DNA of 64,000 bases from Pontibacter arcticus. Lineage in GTDB: Bacteria; Bacteroidota; Bacteroidia; Cytophagales; Hymenobacteraceae. Position 1 is the stretch's first letter. Every line of letters starts with the position of its first letter. The translations under genes were made by a program, and so were the position numbers. A model generated the notes under the pieces. The model was given only the letters and a program-made list of their open reading frames with translations. It was not told where the DNA came from and did no database searches. The stretch lies in the NCBI RefSeq assembly GCF_003284895.1, contig NZ_QMDV01000001.1:709080-773079 (forward strand). Reading direction: 5' to 3'. This document shows, in pieces, positions 17,503-26,086 of this stretch.

Positions 17503-18576
17503 TTAAGCTTCTTTTTGCTCTTTTACGGCTAGCTGGCCACAGGCTGCATCAATGTCTTTACCACGGCTGCGGCGCACGTTTACCTGCACACCACGGTCTG
17601 CGAGGTAATACAGGAATTTCTGCCAGCGGTCATCGTTCGTGTTCACGAAATCGGCATTGGCAATGGGGTTATACTCAATTAGGTTTACTTTGCACGGGAT
17701 GATCTTCGAGAAACGATAAAGTTCTTCGGCATCCTCCAGCGTATCGTTAAAGTTCTCGAACACAATATACTCGTAGGTTACCTTGCGGCCTGTTACTTCG
17801 TGGTAATGCGTCAGGGCATCTTTCAGGGCTTCCAGCGAGTTGGTTTCGTTGATCGGCATGATCTCGTTGCGCTTCACATCATTGGCAGCGTGCAACGACA
17901 GCGCCAGGTTGGCTTTCACCCCATCATCGGCCATCTTCTTGATCATCTTGGCAATACCAGCTGTACTTACCGTAATGCGGCGAGCAGCCATACCTAAGCC
18001 ATCGTGGGCGGTAATGCGCTCTATACTTTTCATGACGTTGGCATAGTTCAGCATTGGTTCGCCCATCCCCATGTACACAATGTTGGTAAGCGGAGTGCCG
18101 TACTGCCGCAAGCTTTGCTCGTTAATGCGAACTACCTGGTCGTAGATTTCGGCAGCATCAAGGTTGCGGAGACGATCCATGTAGCCGGTCGCGCAGAATT
18201 TGCAGGTAAGCGAACAACCTACCTGGCTACTCACGCAGGCTGTTTTGCGCTCGTCGTGCGGTATCAGTACACCTTCTACTATGTTGTTATCGTAAAGTTT
18301 GAAAGCAGATTTGATAGTGCCGTCGTTGCTGAGTTGCTCGGTAGCAACCTGCACGGCGTTAATGGCAAAATGCTGCTCCAGTTTTTCGCGCAGGGCCAGG
18401 CTCACGTTGTTCATATCCGCGAACGAGTTAGCCGAGTGCTTCCAAAGCCATTCGTATACTTGTTTTGCACGGAACGGCTTCTCGCCCTGCTCCACGAGCC
18501 AGGCTTTCAGATCGTCCAGTGAAAACTTACGAATATCCTTTTTATTGATAATGTTGATGTCTGCAATCAAAGTCAT
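17503..18576 (-). CDS. rlmN: Dual-specificity rRNA/tRNA adenine-C2 methyltransferase RlmN
   Basis: A radical-SAM enzyme that methylates C2 of A2503 in 23S rRNA and A37 in some tRNAs. The 357-residue protein carries the [4Fe-4S] motif CKFCATGYM preceded by CVSSQVGCSLTC (cluster Cys near residues 123-130), the catalytic GMGEPMLNY segment, and the C-terminal methyl-carrying Cys in AACGQLAVK (about residue 347). The N-terminal RNA-binding part includes GEKPFRAKQVYEWLW. Twenty-one bases separate it from the upstream thioesterase gene on the same strand, so they may share a message. Confidence 0.96.
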   Translation of the reverse strand: MTLIADINIINKKDIRKFSLDDLKAWLVEQGEKPFRAKQVYEWLWKHSANSFADMNNVSLALREKLEQHFAINAVQVATEQLSNDGTIKSAFKLYDNNIVEGVLIPHDERKTACVSSQVGCSLTCKFCATGYMDRLRNLDAAEIYDQVVRINEQSLRQYGTPLTNIVYMGMGEPMLNYANVMKSIERITAHDGLGMAARRITVSTAGIAKMIKKMADDGVKANLALSLHAANDVKRNEIMPINETNSLEALKDALTHYHEVTGRKVTYEYIVFENFNDTLEDAEELYRFSKIIPCKVNLIEYNPIANADFVNTNDDRWQKFLYYLADRGVQVNVRRSRGKDIDAACGQLAVKEQKEA

Positions 18577-18597
18577 ACTGCAAAATTACAAAAATAC

Positions 18598-19026
18598 TCA
18601 GGCTTTAGTTTCAAAACGTGCCTTAACTTCAGCCGGAAGCGACATTAATTTGCGCTCGGTATAATTAAAGCACAGCATTCCGGTTTTTGCCCTTGCTACT
18701 TCTTTGCCGTTTTGGTTCAGTACATGGTAGGTAATATCGAAACCATACTTGCTGAGGTCGTTAATGGCCAGTTTCAGGGTTAGTACATCGCCGTAAAAAC
18801 CTTCCCCTTTGTAAGCAATTGCTACATCGGCCATAATAAGGCTGGCTCCGCCCAACTCGAGTTCGCTGTAGCCAAAGTGGGCCAGCAGCTGCACACGCGC
18901 TTCATGCAGAATAGAAAGCAGGGCATCGTTGCCCAGGTGTGCACCATAGTTCAGGTCTGTGATGCGGATCGGGATCTGGGTTTCGAAATGCGTATGTGCC
19001 GGAATTTCTACTTCTATGCGGGCCAT
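18598..19026 (-). CDS. Acyl-CoA thioesterase, 4HBT family
   Basis: A hot-dog-fold thioesterase of 142 residues. The N-terminal strand IRITDLNYGAHLGNDALLSILHEARVQLL holds the family pattern DxNxxxHxxN, in which the Asp/Asn and His are active-site residues of 4-hydroxybenzoyl-CoA-type enzymes. Later strands (YKGEGFYGDVLTLKLAI, GFDITYHVLNQNGKEVARAKTGMLCFN) fit the fold. The natural substrate is probably some acyl-CoA, but cannot be named. It is divergent from mnmD. Confidence 0.9.
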   Translation of the reverse strand: MARIEVEIPAHTHFETQIPIRITDLNYGAHLGNDALLSILHEARVQLLAHFGYSELELGGASLIMADVAIAYKGEGFYGDVLTLKLAINDLSKYGFDITYHVLNQNGKEVARAKTGMLCFNYTERKLMSLPAEVKARFETKA

Positions 19027-19159
19027 ATTTTATTGTTGGTTGTTAGTTGTTGGTTGCTGAGACTATATACTTTGCTGACTGGCGCGAAGCTATGCTTTAC
19101 TGTTATATTAAACGTAAGAATTAGCGTAGCTTCTGTTGCAGGCGGGCCGCTGCTTTGCT

Positions 19160-19167
19160 TATATTTG
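19160..19167 (+). promoter_or_regulatory. Promoter -7 element for mnmD
   Basis: TATATTTG fits the Bacteroidota consensus TAnnTTTG, 18 bases before the mnmD ATG. A TTG at 19,136-19,138 lies 21 bases upstream, in the range of the -33 element. Confidence 0.65.
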
Positions 19168-19185
19168 CAAAGTAACACAATAAAC

Positions 19186-19869
19186 ATGCACCTCGAAATA
19201 CGACAGACAAAAGACGGCTCCAATACCTTATACTTACCCGACCTGAACGAGCATTACCATTCGGTGCACGGTGCTTTGCAGGAGTCGCAGCATGTGTTTA
19301 TCAAGCATGGCCTGGAGCATGTGCTGTCCTCTAAAAAAGACATCAAGATTCTGGAAGTTGGCTTCGGTACCGGCTTGAACGCGATCCTGACGTTTCCGTG
19401 TGCGCTTGCCCGCCAGTCGTTTATACAGTACGATACGCTCGAGAAGTTTCCGTTGCCAATGGATGTGATCGCGCAGCTGTCGTACGAAAAACTGATTCTG
19501 AACCCGGAACTGCTGGATGCTTTTAACCAGATGCACCTGGCCCCCTGGAACGAACCAGTCGAGCTGATCCCATACTTTACGCTGCAGAAAATAAACGAAA
19601 CGCTGGAAGAATTCTGTCCGCCGGATTCGTATTACGACATTGTATACTTTGATGCCTTTGCGCCGGACAAACAACCCGAACTCTGGACCGATGACATTTT
19701 TGCCAAGCTTTACAAAGCTATCCGGCCGGGCGGTTTGCTGGTTACGTATTGCGCCAAAGGCTCTTTTAAGCGCAGCCTGAAAGCGGCTGGTTTTGAAGTA
19801 GAAGCCTTACCGGGCCCTCCGGGCAAGCGCGAAATGACCCGTGGCAACAAGCCGCTCGCAGATTTTTAG
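19186..19869 (+). CDS. mnmD: tRNA 5-methylaminomethyl-2-thiouridine methyltransferase MnmD
   Basis: A SAM-dependent methyltransferase of 227 residues that completes mnm5s2U at the tRNA wobble position. The MnmD features are the N-terminal DGSNTLYLPDLNEHYHSVHGA, the SAM-binding ILEVGFGTGLNAIL (about residues 54-67), the catalytic-site motif VYFDAFAPDKQPELW (about 156-170) and GGLLVTYCAKGSFKRSLKAAGF. In Bacteroidota this is the stand-alone methyltransferase domain without the MnmC oxidase half. The frame stays open to 18,877, but the ATG at 19,186 is preceded by a good promoter and matches the family start, so I use it. Confidence 0.93.
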   Translation: MHLEIRQTKDGSNTLYLPDLNEHYHSVHGALQESQHVFIKHGLEHVLSSKKDIKILEVGFGTGLNAILTFPCALARQSFIQYDTLEKFPLPMDVIAQLSYEKLILNPELLDAFNQMHLAPWNEPVELIPYFTLQKINETLEEFCPPDSYYDIVYFDAFAPDKQPELWTDDIFAKLYKAIRPGGLLVTYCAKGSFKRSLKAAGFEVEALPGPPGKREMTRGNKPLADF

Positions 19870-19993
19870 CACAACTTATACTTTGGGTACGTATTTATAG
19901 CACCCTCATTTGGTGTAGTAAACATTTGCGCCAACAGCAGGTTAATAGCTTCTGACTATTACATCAGATCATCTAAAAAATTACGCTGAACAT

Positions 19994-20488
19994 ATGGCTG
20001 AAAATAAGAAATTTTACGAGCAGGCTGCTACTACGCTGCAAGGCAAGGAAGTAACCATGGACCAGCTCAAAGGCAAGGTAGTAATGGTAGTGAACACAGC
20101 CAGCCAATGCGGGTTAACGCCACAATACGAAGGCCTGGAAGAACTTTACCAAAAGTATAAAGACAAAGGTTTGGTTATACTTGGTTTTCCGTGCAACCAG
20201 TTTGGCAACCAGGAACCCGGTGATGCGAAGGATATACAGGAAGGCTGCCTGATCAATTATGGCGTGAGTTTCCCGGTTTTTGAGAAGATAGAAGTAAACG
20301 GCCCGAACACACACCCGATCTTTAAATACCTGAAATCCGAGCTGGGTGGTTTTCTGGGGAGCCGCATTAAATGGAACTTCACCAAATTTTTGATTGATGC
20401 GGACGGCAAACCTTACAAACGCTTCGCTCCTATCACCAAGCCGCAAAGCATCGCCCCCGATATCGAAAAGCTACTGCCAGTTAAGTAG
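19994..20488 (+). CDS. Glutathione peroxidase family protein
   Basis: A thiol peroxidase of the GPx family, 164 residues, cytoplasmic. The peroxidatic Cys is in VVNTASQCGLTPQYEGL (about residue 41), the Gln in VILGFPCNQFGNQEPG (about 80) and the Trp/Asn in IKWNFTKFLID (about 122-130) complete the catalytic tetrad. The second Cys within FPCNQFG suggests a thioredoxin-linked two-Cys mechanism, as in most bacterial GPx; glutathione itself may not be used, since this organism seems to make bacillithiol (bshC at 21,921). Single gene with its own terminator. Confidence 0.93.
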   Translation: MAENKKFYEQAATTLQGKEVTMDQLKGKVVMVVNTASQCGLTPQYEGLEELYQKYKDKGLVILGFPCNQFGNQEPGDAKDIQEGCLINYGVSFPVFEKIEVNGPNTHPIFKYLKSELGGFLGSRIKWNFTKFLIDADGKPYKRFAPITKPQSIAPDIEKLLPVK

Positions 20489-20976
20489 TTTATACTTTCT
20501 GTTGCTGCTTTCCAGCATACTTTATAAGTATACAAAACCCGTTCTTGCTGTTGATTTCCTACAGTAAGAACGGGTTTTTGCTTGCTGGTGAAAACACACA
20601 GCAAGGGCAGCGATATTTTACTTCGAGCATTGCCAGTGCTTTATAGTTAATTAACTTCCTTTTCTTCTTTATTCAAATCCATCCCCTCCCAAAATTATTT
20701 TCCGGATGCGCTGTTATTCAGGAACTTCCTGCTACATGTGTTGGTTCTCAGCGCGAAGCTTCTGATCTTATAATTTTAGAAGATTGGCTTTATTTATACT
20801 TTTAACCGCTTCACAAAATATTACTATTCCAAAGTATATTGTAATAGAATAAACAATTTGCGCTTTTAAAGCAAAATAAGCTGAAATTGATCGCTAAAAA
20901 GGGATTTAGAGTATGGAAGCTTGAAAATAAACTATTAATTTGTAGAACTTAAATCGCCCTTAACAGAGAATAATAT
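20489..20976. other. Long AT-rich intergenic region
   Basis: The first 90 bases hold the gpx terminator. The other ~390 bases (20,587-20,976) are AT-rich, contain two TATACTT-type motifs (20,796 and 20,831) and no ORF I trust. They probably include the promoter of the gene at 20,977. No tRNA-like or riboswitch-like fold was recognised. Confidence 0.5.
20534..20580 (+). terminator. Intrinsic terminator after gpx
   Basis: AAAACCCGTTCTTGCTG / CAGTAAGAACGGGTTTTT hairpin with a short loop and a T run. An AAGTATA motif sits just before the left arm. Confidence 0.85.
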
Positions 20977-21276
20977 ATGAAACGACTGCTACGTAAAATT
21001 GACTTTAAAAAAGTTATCAAGCCTTTCCTGCCAAAGTATGAAGTGGTTTGCACCAATTATAACCTGATTCCAGGCTTGCCGGTAAACAAAAACTCTTCGA
21101 AACATACGTTCGAGCGTGGCGAAGGACTGGCAGCTAAAGAGTTTTATGCGAAAGTGATTTCTTCTGACGTAACCAGAACAATGGCACCTGTAGAAGTACA
21201 ACTGCGTAAAATTTACCTGCGTACCACCACCATCGATCAGGCTGAATTTGGCCCGGTAAGCAGCTTTAAAAAATAA
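20977..21276 (+). CDS. Hypothetical protein, basic, 99 aa
   Basis: I do not recognise this family. The product is small, strongly basic (many Lys/Arg in KRLLRKIDFKKVIKPFLPK and in PVEVQLRKIYLRTTT) and has no signal peptide or membrane segment. The frame is uninterrupted, the ATG is preceded by an AT-rich leader, and a perfect terminator follows the stop codon by 13 bases, which supports a real gene. The spacing of beta-type segments (YEVVCTNYNLI, PVEVQLRKIYLR) suggests a small beta-rich fold. A nucleic-acid-related role would fit the charge, but nothing in the sequence proves it. Confidence 0.65.
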   Translation: MKRLLRKIDFKKVIKPFLPKYEVVCTNYNLIPGLPVNKNSSKHTFERGEGLAAKEFYAKVISSDVTRTMAPVEVQLRKIYLRTTTIDQAEFGPVSSFKK

Positions 21277-21289
21277 GTAACCGCAATTT

Positions 21290-21343
21290 TAAAGTATAAA
21301 AAAGCCCTGCCAACATAATTGGCAGGGCTTTTTTATACTTTAA
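21290..21343. terminator. Bidirectional terminator with inverted AAAGTATA/TATACTTT ends
   Basis: Perfect stem of about 24 pairs: TAAAGTATAAAAAAGCCCTG continuing CCA, paired with TGGCAGGGCTTTTTTATACT continuing TTA. The outer eight bases of each arm are the AAAGTATA/TATACTTT motif. Serves the hypothetical gene (+) and the cyclo-ligase gene (-). Confidence 0.92.
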
Positions 21344-21921
21344 AGGTTTATTCTCCGCCAAATACCATCCGGCATTACCACTGCATCCAGCGGCACATCA
21401 AATGGGTTGGTATCTGCGATAGCCTCTACAGGCGGCACCAGCGACAAACCTACTTTCAGCACATTCGGACGGCAGTCGGCCAGAAAGCGGTCATAGAAGC
21501 CTTTGCCGTAGCCCACGCGGTGCCCTGCTTCATCAAACGCCAATAACGGAATCAGTACCATATCCACTTCGGGCGCAAGTATGATCTGTGCATTTTGCGG
21601 CTCCGGAATCCCCCATAGGTTATCTACCAGTACAGCCTCATCGGTCAGGTGATGGTGGGTAAGTATGTTTTGCGCCACATCGGTTACGGGTACAGCCACG
21701 CGCACTCCCGGGTGTTGCAGCCGCAGCTCATCAATAATAAGCCAGGTGTTAACTTCATTATTTTTGATAATCGGCAGAAAGATATGTACTGTCTGGCCTA
21801 CCTTTAGCTCAAAATTCCGGAAAAACTGCGTTGCAAGCTGCTGGCTGCGCAGCTGTACTTCCTCTTTCGGAAGTGCCCGGCGCTGTTGCAGCATCAGTTT
21901 ACGTAGCTCCGCTTTCTGCAT
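21340..21921 (-). CDS. 5-formyltetrahydrofolate cyclo-ligase
   Basis: ATP-dependent enzyme (MthfS/YgfA family) that converts 5-formyl-THF to 5,10-methenyl-THF, recycling a folate side product. At 193 residues it has the family pattern: the N-terminal KAELRKLMLQQRRALP, the internal VPLLAFDEAGHRVGYGKGFYDRFL motif (about residues 130-152), which contains the nucleotide-binding GYGKGFYDR, and KVGLSLVPPVEAIADTNPFDVPLDAVV at the end. Its ATG overlaps the bshC stop by one base (TAATG), so the two are translated from one message by coupling. Confidence 0.94.
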   Translation of the reverse strand: MQKAELRKLMLQQRRALPKEEVQLRSQQLATQFFRNFELKVGQTVHIFLPIIKNNEVNTWLIIDELRLQHPGVRVAVPVTDVAQNILTHHHLTDEAVLVDNLWGIPEPQNAQIILAPEVDMVLIPLLAFDEAGHRVGYGKGFYDRFLADCRPNVLKVGLSLVPPVEAIADTNPFDVPLDAVVMPDGIWRRINL

Positions 21922-23483
21922 TATTCTTCTTCCAGGATGGTAAATTTAAACGCAAACGGATCGAACGCCTCCACCAAAGCTGGTATAAAATCAGGGTTGT
22001 TGGTTTGGTACGAAAGCAGGTTATCCTGGCGCTCCTGCAGGCTGTTATTTGGGAACAGTTTATCTCTCAGCGTTTCGAGCTGCTTGAAAGTCTGGTCGTG
22101 TTTGGCGTCGCGGGCTTTGGATATCTTCTTTTCCAGCATCTGCAGCGCGTTTACGGCTTTCTGGGTTTCGGCGGCAACGGCTTTTACTAGAGTCGGATCT
22201 ATACTTTCGGCCAGCTTTTCTACTTCGCTGAACACGGCAGTTATACTTCGGCGCTGTGCTTCCAGGTTTATTTCTTCGTCGTGCAGCCTGGCAGAATAGC
22301 TTTTCTTCAATTCCTGGTAATCAGCAAAGAGCTCTTCCGGCTTTAGGCCCAGTTTGTGCATTTTGCCAGCGTTGCTACGGTTTATGTAAAGTGCCGAATT
22401 ACGCAGCATCAGTACCGGATAGGTAACGTTACAGGCTTCGAACACCTTCTTTAACTGGAACCAGTATACTACCTCCGCGCCACCGCCAATATAAGCCAGG
22501 TTCGGAAGTATAAGCTCTTCGTACAACGGCCGAAGTATAACGTTGGGACTAAACTGCTCCGGATGCTTTTCTGCCAGCTCTAGTATTTCTTCTTTGCTGA
22601 AGCTGGTATCGGTGTTCAGTACGTTGTAGGTTTCGCCATGCTGCACGATGCGCTCACGCAGGCCGTTATTCAGGTAAAACAAGTTTATTTCTCTGGAGAA
22701 AACCTGCGGTTTATATCCTAAGCTTTCCAGTTGTGCATTAGCTTCCGTTACCAGTTTATGTGATAAGTTTTCGGTGAGTTCTTTTTTAACAACGGGCGTT
22801 AAGGCTTTTTTTAATTCCGGATGGTCGCCATCTATACTTACCAAGCCATAGGCCCCAAACAGGCTGTGCGTAATGGCCCGGGTGGCATCAGCTAAGGTTT
22901 TGCTGTGGCGGTAGGCTTCTTCAAAAACAGGGTACGCTTCCGGTAATTCTGCCAGTACTTGTTCTAACCCTTCGTTGGTAAAGCGGCCTACTGCGCCACT
23001 TTGCTCTGTTTCCCAAGTATACTTTTTCCCGAACAGGTTAAAGTGGTTTATCTCTGCAAAATCGTGGTCTTCGGTGGCCATCCAGTAAACGGGCACAAAG
23101 TTATAATCCGGGTACTTCTCCTGCAGCTGCTTACACGTATTTATAGCCGTTACAATCTTATAAACAAAGTATAAAGGGCCGGTAAAAATGTTAAGCTGAT
23201 GCCCTGTGGTGATAGTAAACGTATTGGGTTGTTTCAGCAGTTCGAGGTTTTGCTGTACACTTGGGTTGATATCCGGAACGGAAGTATACTGTTGTTGTAA
23301 GGCATTGTAAAGTACCTGGCGTTGCTTCTCGCTGAAGCTTTTTTCCTTTAATTGTGCCTCAAAAGCTGCCACCGTCGGGAAGCGGCTATAGAACGGCTTT
23401 AGCTTTTCGTTTTGCGACAGGTAATCGGTTATTGTCTGGGAGAAGGCGCCTGTCGCGGCGTATTCTATCGTTGCTTGTTTCAT
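21921..23483 (-). CDS. bshC: Bacillithiol biosynthesis protein BshC (putative cysteine ligase)
   Basis: BshC adds cysteine to GlcN-malate in the last step of bacillithiol synthesis. The protein is about 520 residues with the family hallmarks TTGHQLNIFTGPLYFVYKI (about residues 90-108), PVYWMATEDHDFAEI (about 133-147), a conserved RPLYEELILPNLAYIGGGAEVVYW segment, and a C-terminal coiled-coil stretch around KLAESIDPTLVKAVAAETQKA. I place the start at ATG 23,483 (MKQATIEYA), as in homologues; an in-frame ATG at 23,501 adds six residues. Presence of bshC implies bacillithiol as the low-molecular-weight thiol. Confidence 0.93.
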   Translation of the reverse strand: MKQATIEYAATGAFSQTITDYLSQNEKLKPFYSRFPTVAAFEAQLKEKSFSEKQRQVLYNALQQQYTSVPDINPSVQQNLELLKQPNTFTITTGHQLNIFTGPLYFVYKIVTAINTCKQLQEKYPDYNFVPVYWMATEDHDFAEINHFNLFGKKYTWETEQSGAVGRFTNEGLEQVLAELPEAYPVFEEAYRHSKTLADATRAITHSLFGAYGLVSIDGDHPELKKALTPVVKKELTENLSHKLVTEANAQLESLGYKPQVFSREINLFYLNNGLRERIVQHGETYNVLNTDTSFSKEEILELAEKHPEQFSPNVILRPLYEELILPNLAYIGGGAEVVYWFQLKKVFEACNVTYPVLMLRNSALYINRSNAGKMHKLGLKPEELFADYQELKKSYSARLHDEEINLEAQRRSITAVFSEVEKLAESIDPTLVKAVAAETQKAVNALQMLEKKISKARDAKHDQTFKQLETLRDKLFPNNSLQERQDNLLSYQTNNPDFIPALVEAFDPFAFKFTILEEE

Positions 23484-23676
23484 AGTGGATACTTCCATCA
23501 ACGTATGCGCTTTTTTGTTTAGCCTCTTTAACAGCTGAATCAGGTTTGGGTTTCGGTTAATTTATACTTTACCGGCCACGCTGCAAAGTACGCTTTTATT
23601 TTTTTGTCTGAACCAGGAGAAGCAAGTATAAAGTATAACAAGTATCTTACTTACATAAACCACTAAAAATAAAACT

Positions 23677-24057
23677 ATGGGATTATTAAGCGGACTAATG
23701 GGGCATGCCTCCGAAGTATCCATCGAAAAACTAACGACCGAATTCCAACCGATCCTGCTGGACAACGAACACATCGAAAAGGCTTACAAGCTGATCCGGG
23801 ATATGCTGGTATTTACCAACAAACGCCTCATATTGGTAAACAAGCAGGGCATCACCGCTTCCAAAACCGATTATCAAAGTATACCTTACAGCAGCATCAA
23901 AATGTTTTCGAAAGAAACGGCCGGCATGATGGATTTAGATGCTGAACTGAAGATCTGGCTGACAGGCGAATCTACGCCTACCATTAAACAGGATTTCAGG
24001 AAAGGTGATAATATAAACGAAGCTTACAAAGTGTTGAGCAAGTATGTACTGAAGTAA
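23677..24057 (+). CDS. PH-domain protein (bacterial PH, 126 aa)
   Basis: A small single-domain protein. The strand pattern and the segment VFTNKRLILVNKQGITASKTDYQSIPYSSIKMFSKET are typical of bacterial pleckstrin-homology (bPH_1/YvbH) domains, followed by ELKIWLTGESTPTIKQDF and a C-terminal helix. No signal peptide or membrane helix. Bacterial PH domains of this kind oligomerise and are usually of unknown function, so none is assigned. It diverges from bshC; the 190-base gap contains a tight cluster of AAGTATA motifs at 23,623-23,645. Confidence 0.85.
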   Translation: MGLLSGLMGHASEVSIEKLTTEFQPILLDNEHIEKAYKLIRDMLVFTNKRLILVNKQGITASKTDYQSIPYSSIKMFSKETAGMMDLDAELKIWLTGESTPTIKQDFRKGDNINEAYKVLSKYVLK

Positions 24058-24060
24058 AAT

Positions 24061-24456
24061 CTAAAATGATTTAAGCCAGTTTTCGGCATCTTCAAACGTA
24101 TCGAAGCCTTTCACGATGCCTTTCTGTACAAGTTTGATTGCCTGATCGGTAGATAGCCTGCTGAAGTGGCTTTGCGAATAAATAACAGAATGGTAAACCA
24201 GACCGGCTGCTTCGGCACGCGGATACCAGTTATAAGCGCACCACTCTGCCAATTCTGCCCAAAGCCCCTGTACTTCATAATGGTTATCCAGCAGTTTATG
24301 GCAATACTCTTTTTTAAGAAAGAACAGGATATCTTCGTAGCCCTGCATAATGGCTTCGTTTGTTAGAGCGCCCTGCCAGTTTGCTAAAATATAATCATCT
24401 ACTGCATTGTATTCCAGTTTCAGAAAATCAGTGGACAGAAGTTTAATATGTTTCAT
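24061..24456 (-). CDS. STAS/SpoIIAA-like hypothetical protein
   Basis: A 131-residue soluble protein beginning at ATG 24,456 (MKHIKLLSTDF). An in-frame ATG at 24,537 would add 27 residues that are basic and unlike the rest. The layout, a short strand (DFLKLEYNAVDDYILANWQG), a helix (EAIMQGYEDILFFLKKEYCHKLL), strands and a final helix ending FDTFEDAENWLKSF, resembles the SpoIIAA/STAS-like proteins frequent in Bacteroidota. The gene at 31,511 has the same plan, so these are likely distant paralogues. Function unknown; such proteins are sometimes linked to stress or signalling. Convergent with the PH-domain gene, with three bases between stops. Confidence 0.7.
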   Translation of the reverse strand: MKHIKLLSTDFLKLEYNAVDDYILANWQGALTNEAIMQGYEDILFFLKKEYCHKLLDNHYEVQGLWAELAEWCAYNWYPRAEAAGLVYHSVIYSQSHFSRLSTDQAIKLVQKGIVKGFDTFEDAENWLKSF

Positions 24457-24563
24457 AAAAAGAGGACGTAAGTGGGCAACGTAGCCTTTTTGCCTAAATG
24501 TTACGGTAGTCTTCCGTATGAAATCAATCTTACGCAAAACTTCTGATATGTATAAATATAAAC

Positions 24564-24602
24564 AAAAACTCCTTACCAGTTTTAGCTGATAAGGAGTTTT
24601 TA
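24564..24602. terminator. Terminator downstream of rimO
   Basis: AAAAACTCCTTACCAG / CTGATAAGGAGTTTTT stem with loop TTTTAG, reading as terminator of rimO on the minus strand 20 bases past its stop. Confidence 0.85.
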
Positions 24603-24621
24603 GTTTGATCTGCTTTAATAT

Positions 24622-25935
24622 TTACAGCACTATCTCGCCATACAAATCGAAATCGGTGGAATCTGTGATCTTTACGTTGGCAAAATCGCCTAAACGCACA
24701 TAGGTATTATCGGCTGGCACCAGCACTTCGTTGTCTACCTCCGGCGAGTCGTATTGCGTACGGCCCACAAAATAGCCACTTTCCTTACGGTCGAAGAGTA
24801 CTTTATACGTATTGCCTATTTTTGCTTCGTTCAGTTCTACGGATATACTTTGCTGCAGCTCCATAATGGCATCGGCACGCTCCTGTTTTACTTCGTCCGG
24901 CACATCATCCACCAACGTATGAGAATGTGTATTTTCCTCGTGTGAGTACGTGAAAATGCCCAGGCGGTCAAATCTTGTTTCAGCAACCCAATCATACAGC
25001 TCCTGGAAATCTTTGTCTGTTTCGCCAGGGTGGCCTGCAATTAAGGTTGTTCTTAAAGCGATATCCGGTACGCGTTGGCGGATCTGGTCTACCAGCTCAA
25101 TGGTACGGCGCTTGCTGATGCCACGGCGCATTGTCTTGAGCATGTTATCTGAAATGTGCTGCAACGGCATATCCAGGTACTTACAGATGTTGTCGCGCTC
25201 GTTCATCACATCAAACGCTTCCATCGGGAACTGCGACGGGTACGCATATTGCATTCGTATCCACTCAATACCTGGCACATCAGACAGGTTACGCAGCAGG
25301 TCAGCCAGCTTGCGCTCGCCGTAGTGCTGCAATCCGTAATAAGTCAGATCCTGAGCAATAAGTATAAGTTCTTTTGTACCCATACTGGCCAGGTGCTTGG
25401 CTTCTTTTACCAGCGATTCTATCGGGCGGTCTACGTGCTTGCCACGCATTAACGGTATCGCACAGAAAGAGCAAGGGCGGTTACAGCCTTCGGCAATTTT
25501 AAAGTAGGCGAAGTGCGAAGGCGTCGTGATCAGGCGCTCGCCGATAAGCTCGTGTTTGTAATCGGCCTCCAGCTTTTTAAGCAACTGCGGTAACTCCAAG
25601 GTACCAAAGTAAGCATCCACCTGCGGAATTTCAGCCTCAAGGGAGTCTTTGTAGCGCTGCGATAAACAGCCGGTTACATATAATTTATCTATCTGGCCAG
25701 CTTCTTTGGCATCAGCGTAGCGCAGAATAGTATCAATGGATTCTTGTTTTGCGTTATCGATAAAGCCACAGGTATTTACAATGATAATGTTGGAATCATC
25801 TTTGTCAGACTCGTGCGCCACTTCAATGGCATTGGCCTGCAGCTGCCCCATCAGTACTTCCGAATCCACCAGGTTTTTAGAACAGCCCAGTGTAATTACG
25901 TTTACTTTATCCTTCTTTTGGCTTCTTACTTTCAC
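24622..25935 (-). CDS. rimO: Ribosomal protein S12 methylthiotransferase RimO
   Basis: A radical-SAM methylthiotransferase that modifies Asp-88/89 of ribosomal protein S12. The 437-residue protein has the three expected parts: the N-terminal MTTase domain (VNVITLGCSKNLVDSEVLMGQL, VNTCGFIDNAKQES, YVTGCLSQRY) with three cluster cysteines, the radical-SAM domain with KIAEGCNRPCSFCAIP (Cys near residue 152-159), and the C-terminal TRAM domain (GNTYKVLFDRKESGYFVGRTQ...VKITDSTDFDLYGEIV). In many Bacteroidota rimO lies directly after ftsY; here the two are 6.7 kb apart, separated by the giant T9SS gene and two small genes. Confidence 0.95.
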   Translation of the reverse strand: MKVRSQKKDKVNVITLGCSKNLVDSEVLMGQLQANAIEVAHESDKDDSNIIIVNTCGFIDNAKQESIDTILRYADAKEAGQIDKLYVTGCLSQRYKDSLEAEIPQVDAYFGTLELPQLLKKLEADYKHELIGERLITTPSHFAYFKIAEGCNRPCSFCAIPLMRGKHVDRPIESLVKEAKHLASMGTKELILIAQDLTYYGLQHYGERKLADLLRNLSDVPGIEWIRMQYAYPSQFPMEAFDVMNERDNICKYLDMPLQHISDNMLKTMRRGISKRRTIELVDQIRQRVPDIALRTTLIAGHPGETDKDFQELYDWVAETRFDRLGIFTYSHEENTHSHTLVDDVPDEVKQERADAIMELQQSISVELNEAKIGNTYKVLFDRKESGYFVGRTQYDSPEVDNEVLVPADNTYVRLGDFANVKITDSTDFDLYGEIVL

Positions 25936-26016
25936 TTTACTATTTCTTATTGTGTTGATCTTGTGTTAATGAGAACTGCTACTGGTAGGCATTAGTTCGT
26001 TTTAGGAATGTAGCTG

Positions 26017-26024
26017 CAAAAGTA
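26017..26024 (-). promoter_or_regulatory. Possible promoter -7 element for rimO
   Basis: On the minus strand TACTTTTG matches TAnnTTTG, about 82 bases before the rimO start. No convincing -33 TTG was seen, so this is tentative. Confidence 0.4.
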
Positions 26025-26040
26025 CGATTAGTTTGTGTAA

Positions 26041-26078
26041 TAAAAGAACAGCCTGCTAGTTGGCAGGCTGTTCTTTTA
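26041..26078. terminator. Terminator after the giant secreted protein gene
   Basis: Perfect stem TAAAAGAACAGCCTGC / GCAGGCTGTTCTTTTA with loop TAGTTG, nine bases past the minus-strand stop at 26,087. Confidence 0.9.
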
Positions 26079-26086
26079 ACTTTATC

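Noticed and set aside
18877..19185. Upstream extension of the mnmD frame by 103 residues
   Set aside because: It overlaps the thioesterase gene on the other strand and passes through the promoter at 19,160; MnmD homologues start at the ATG at 19,186.
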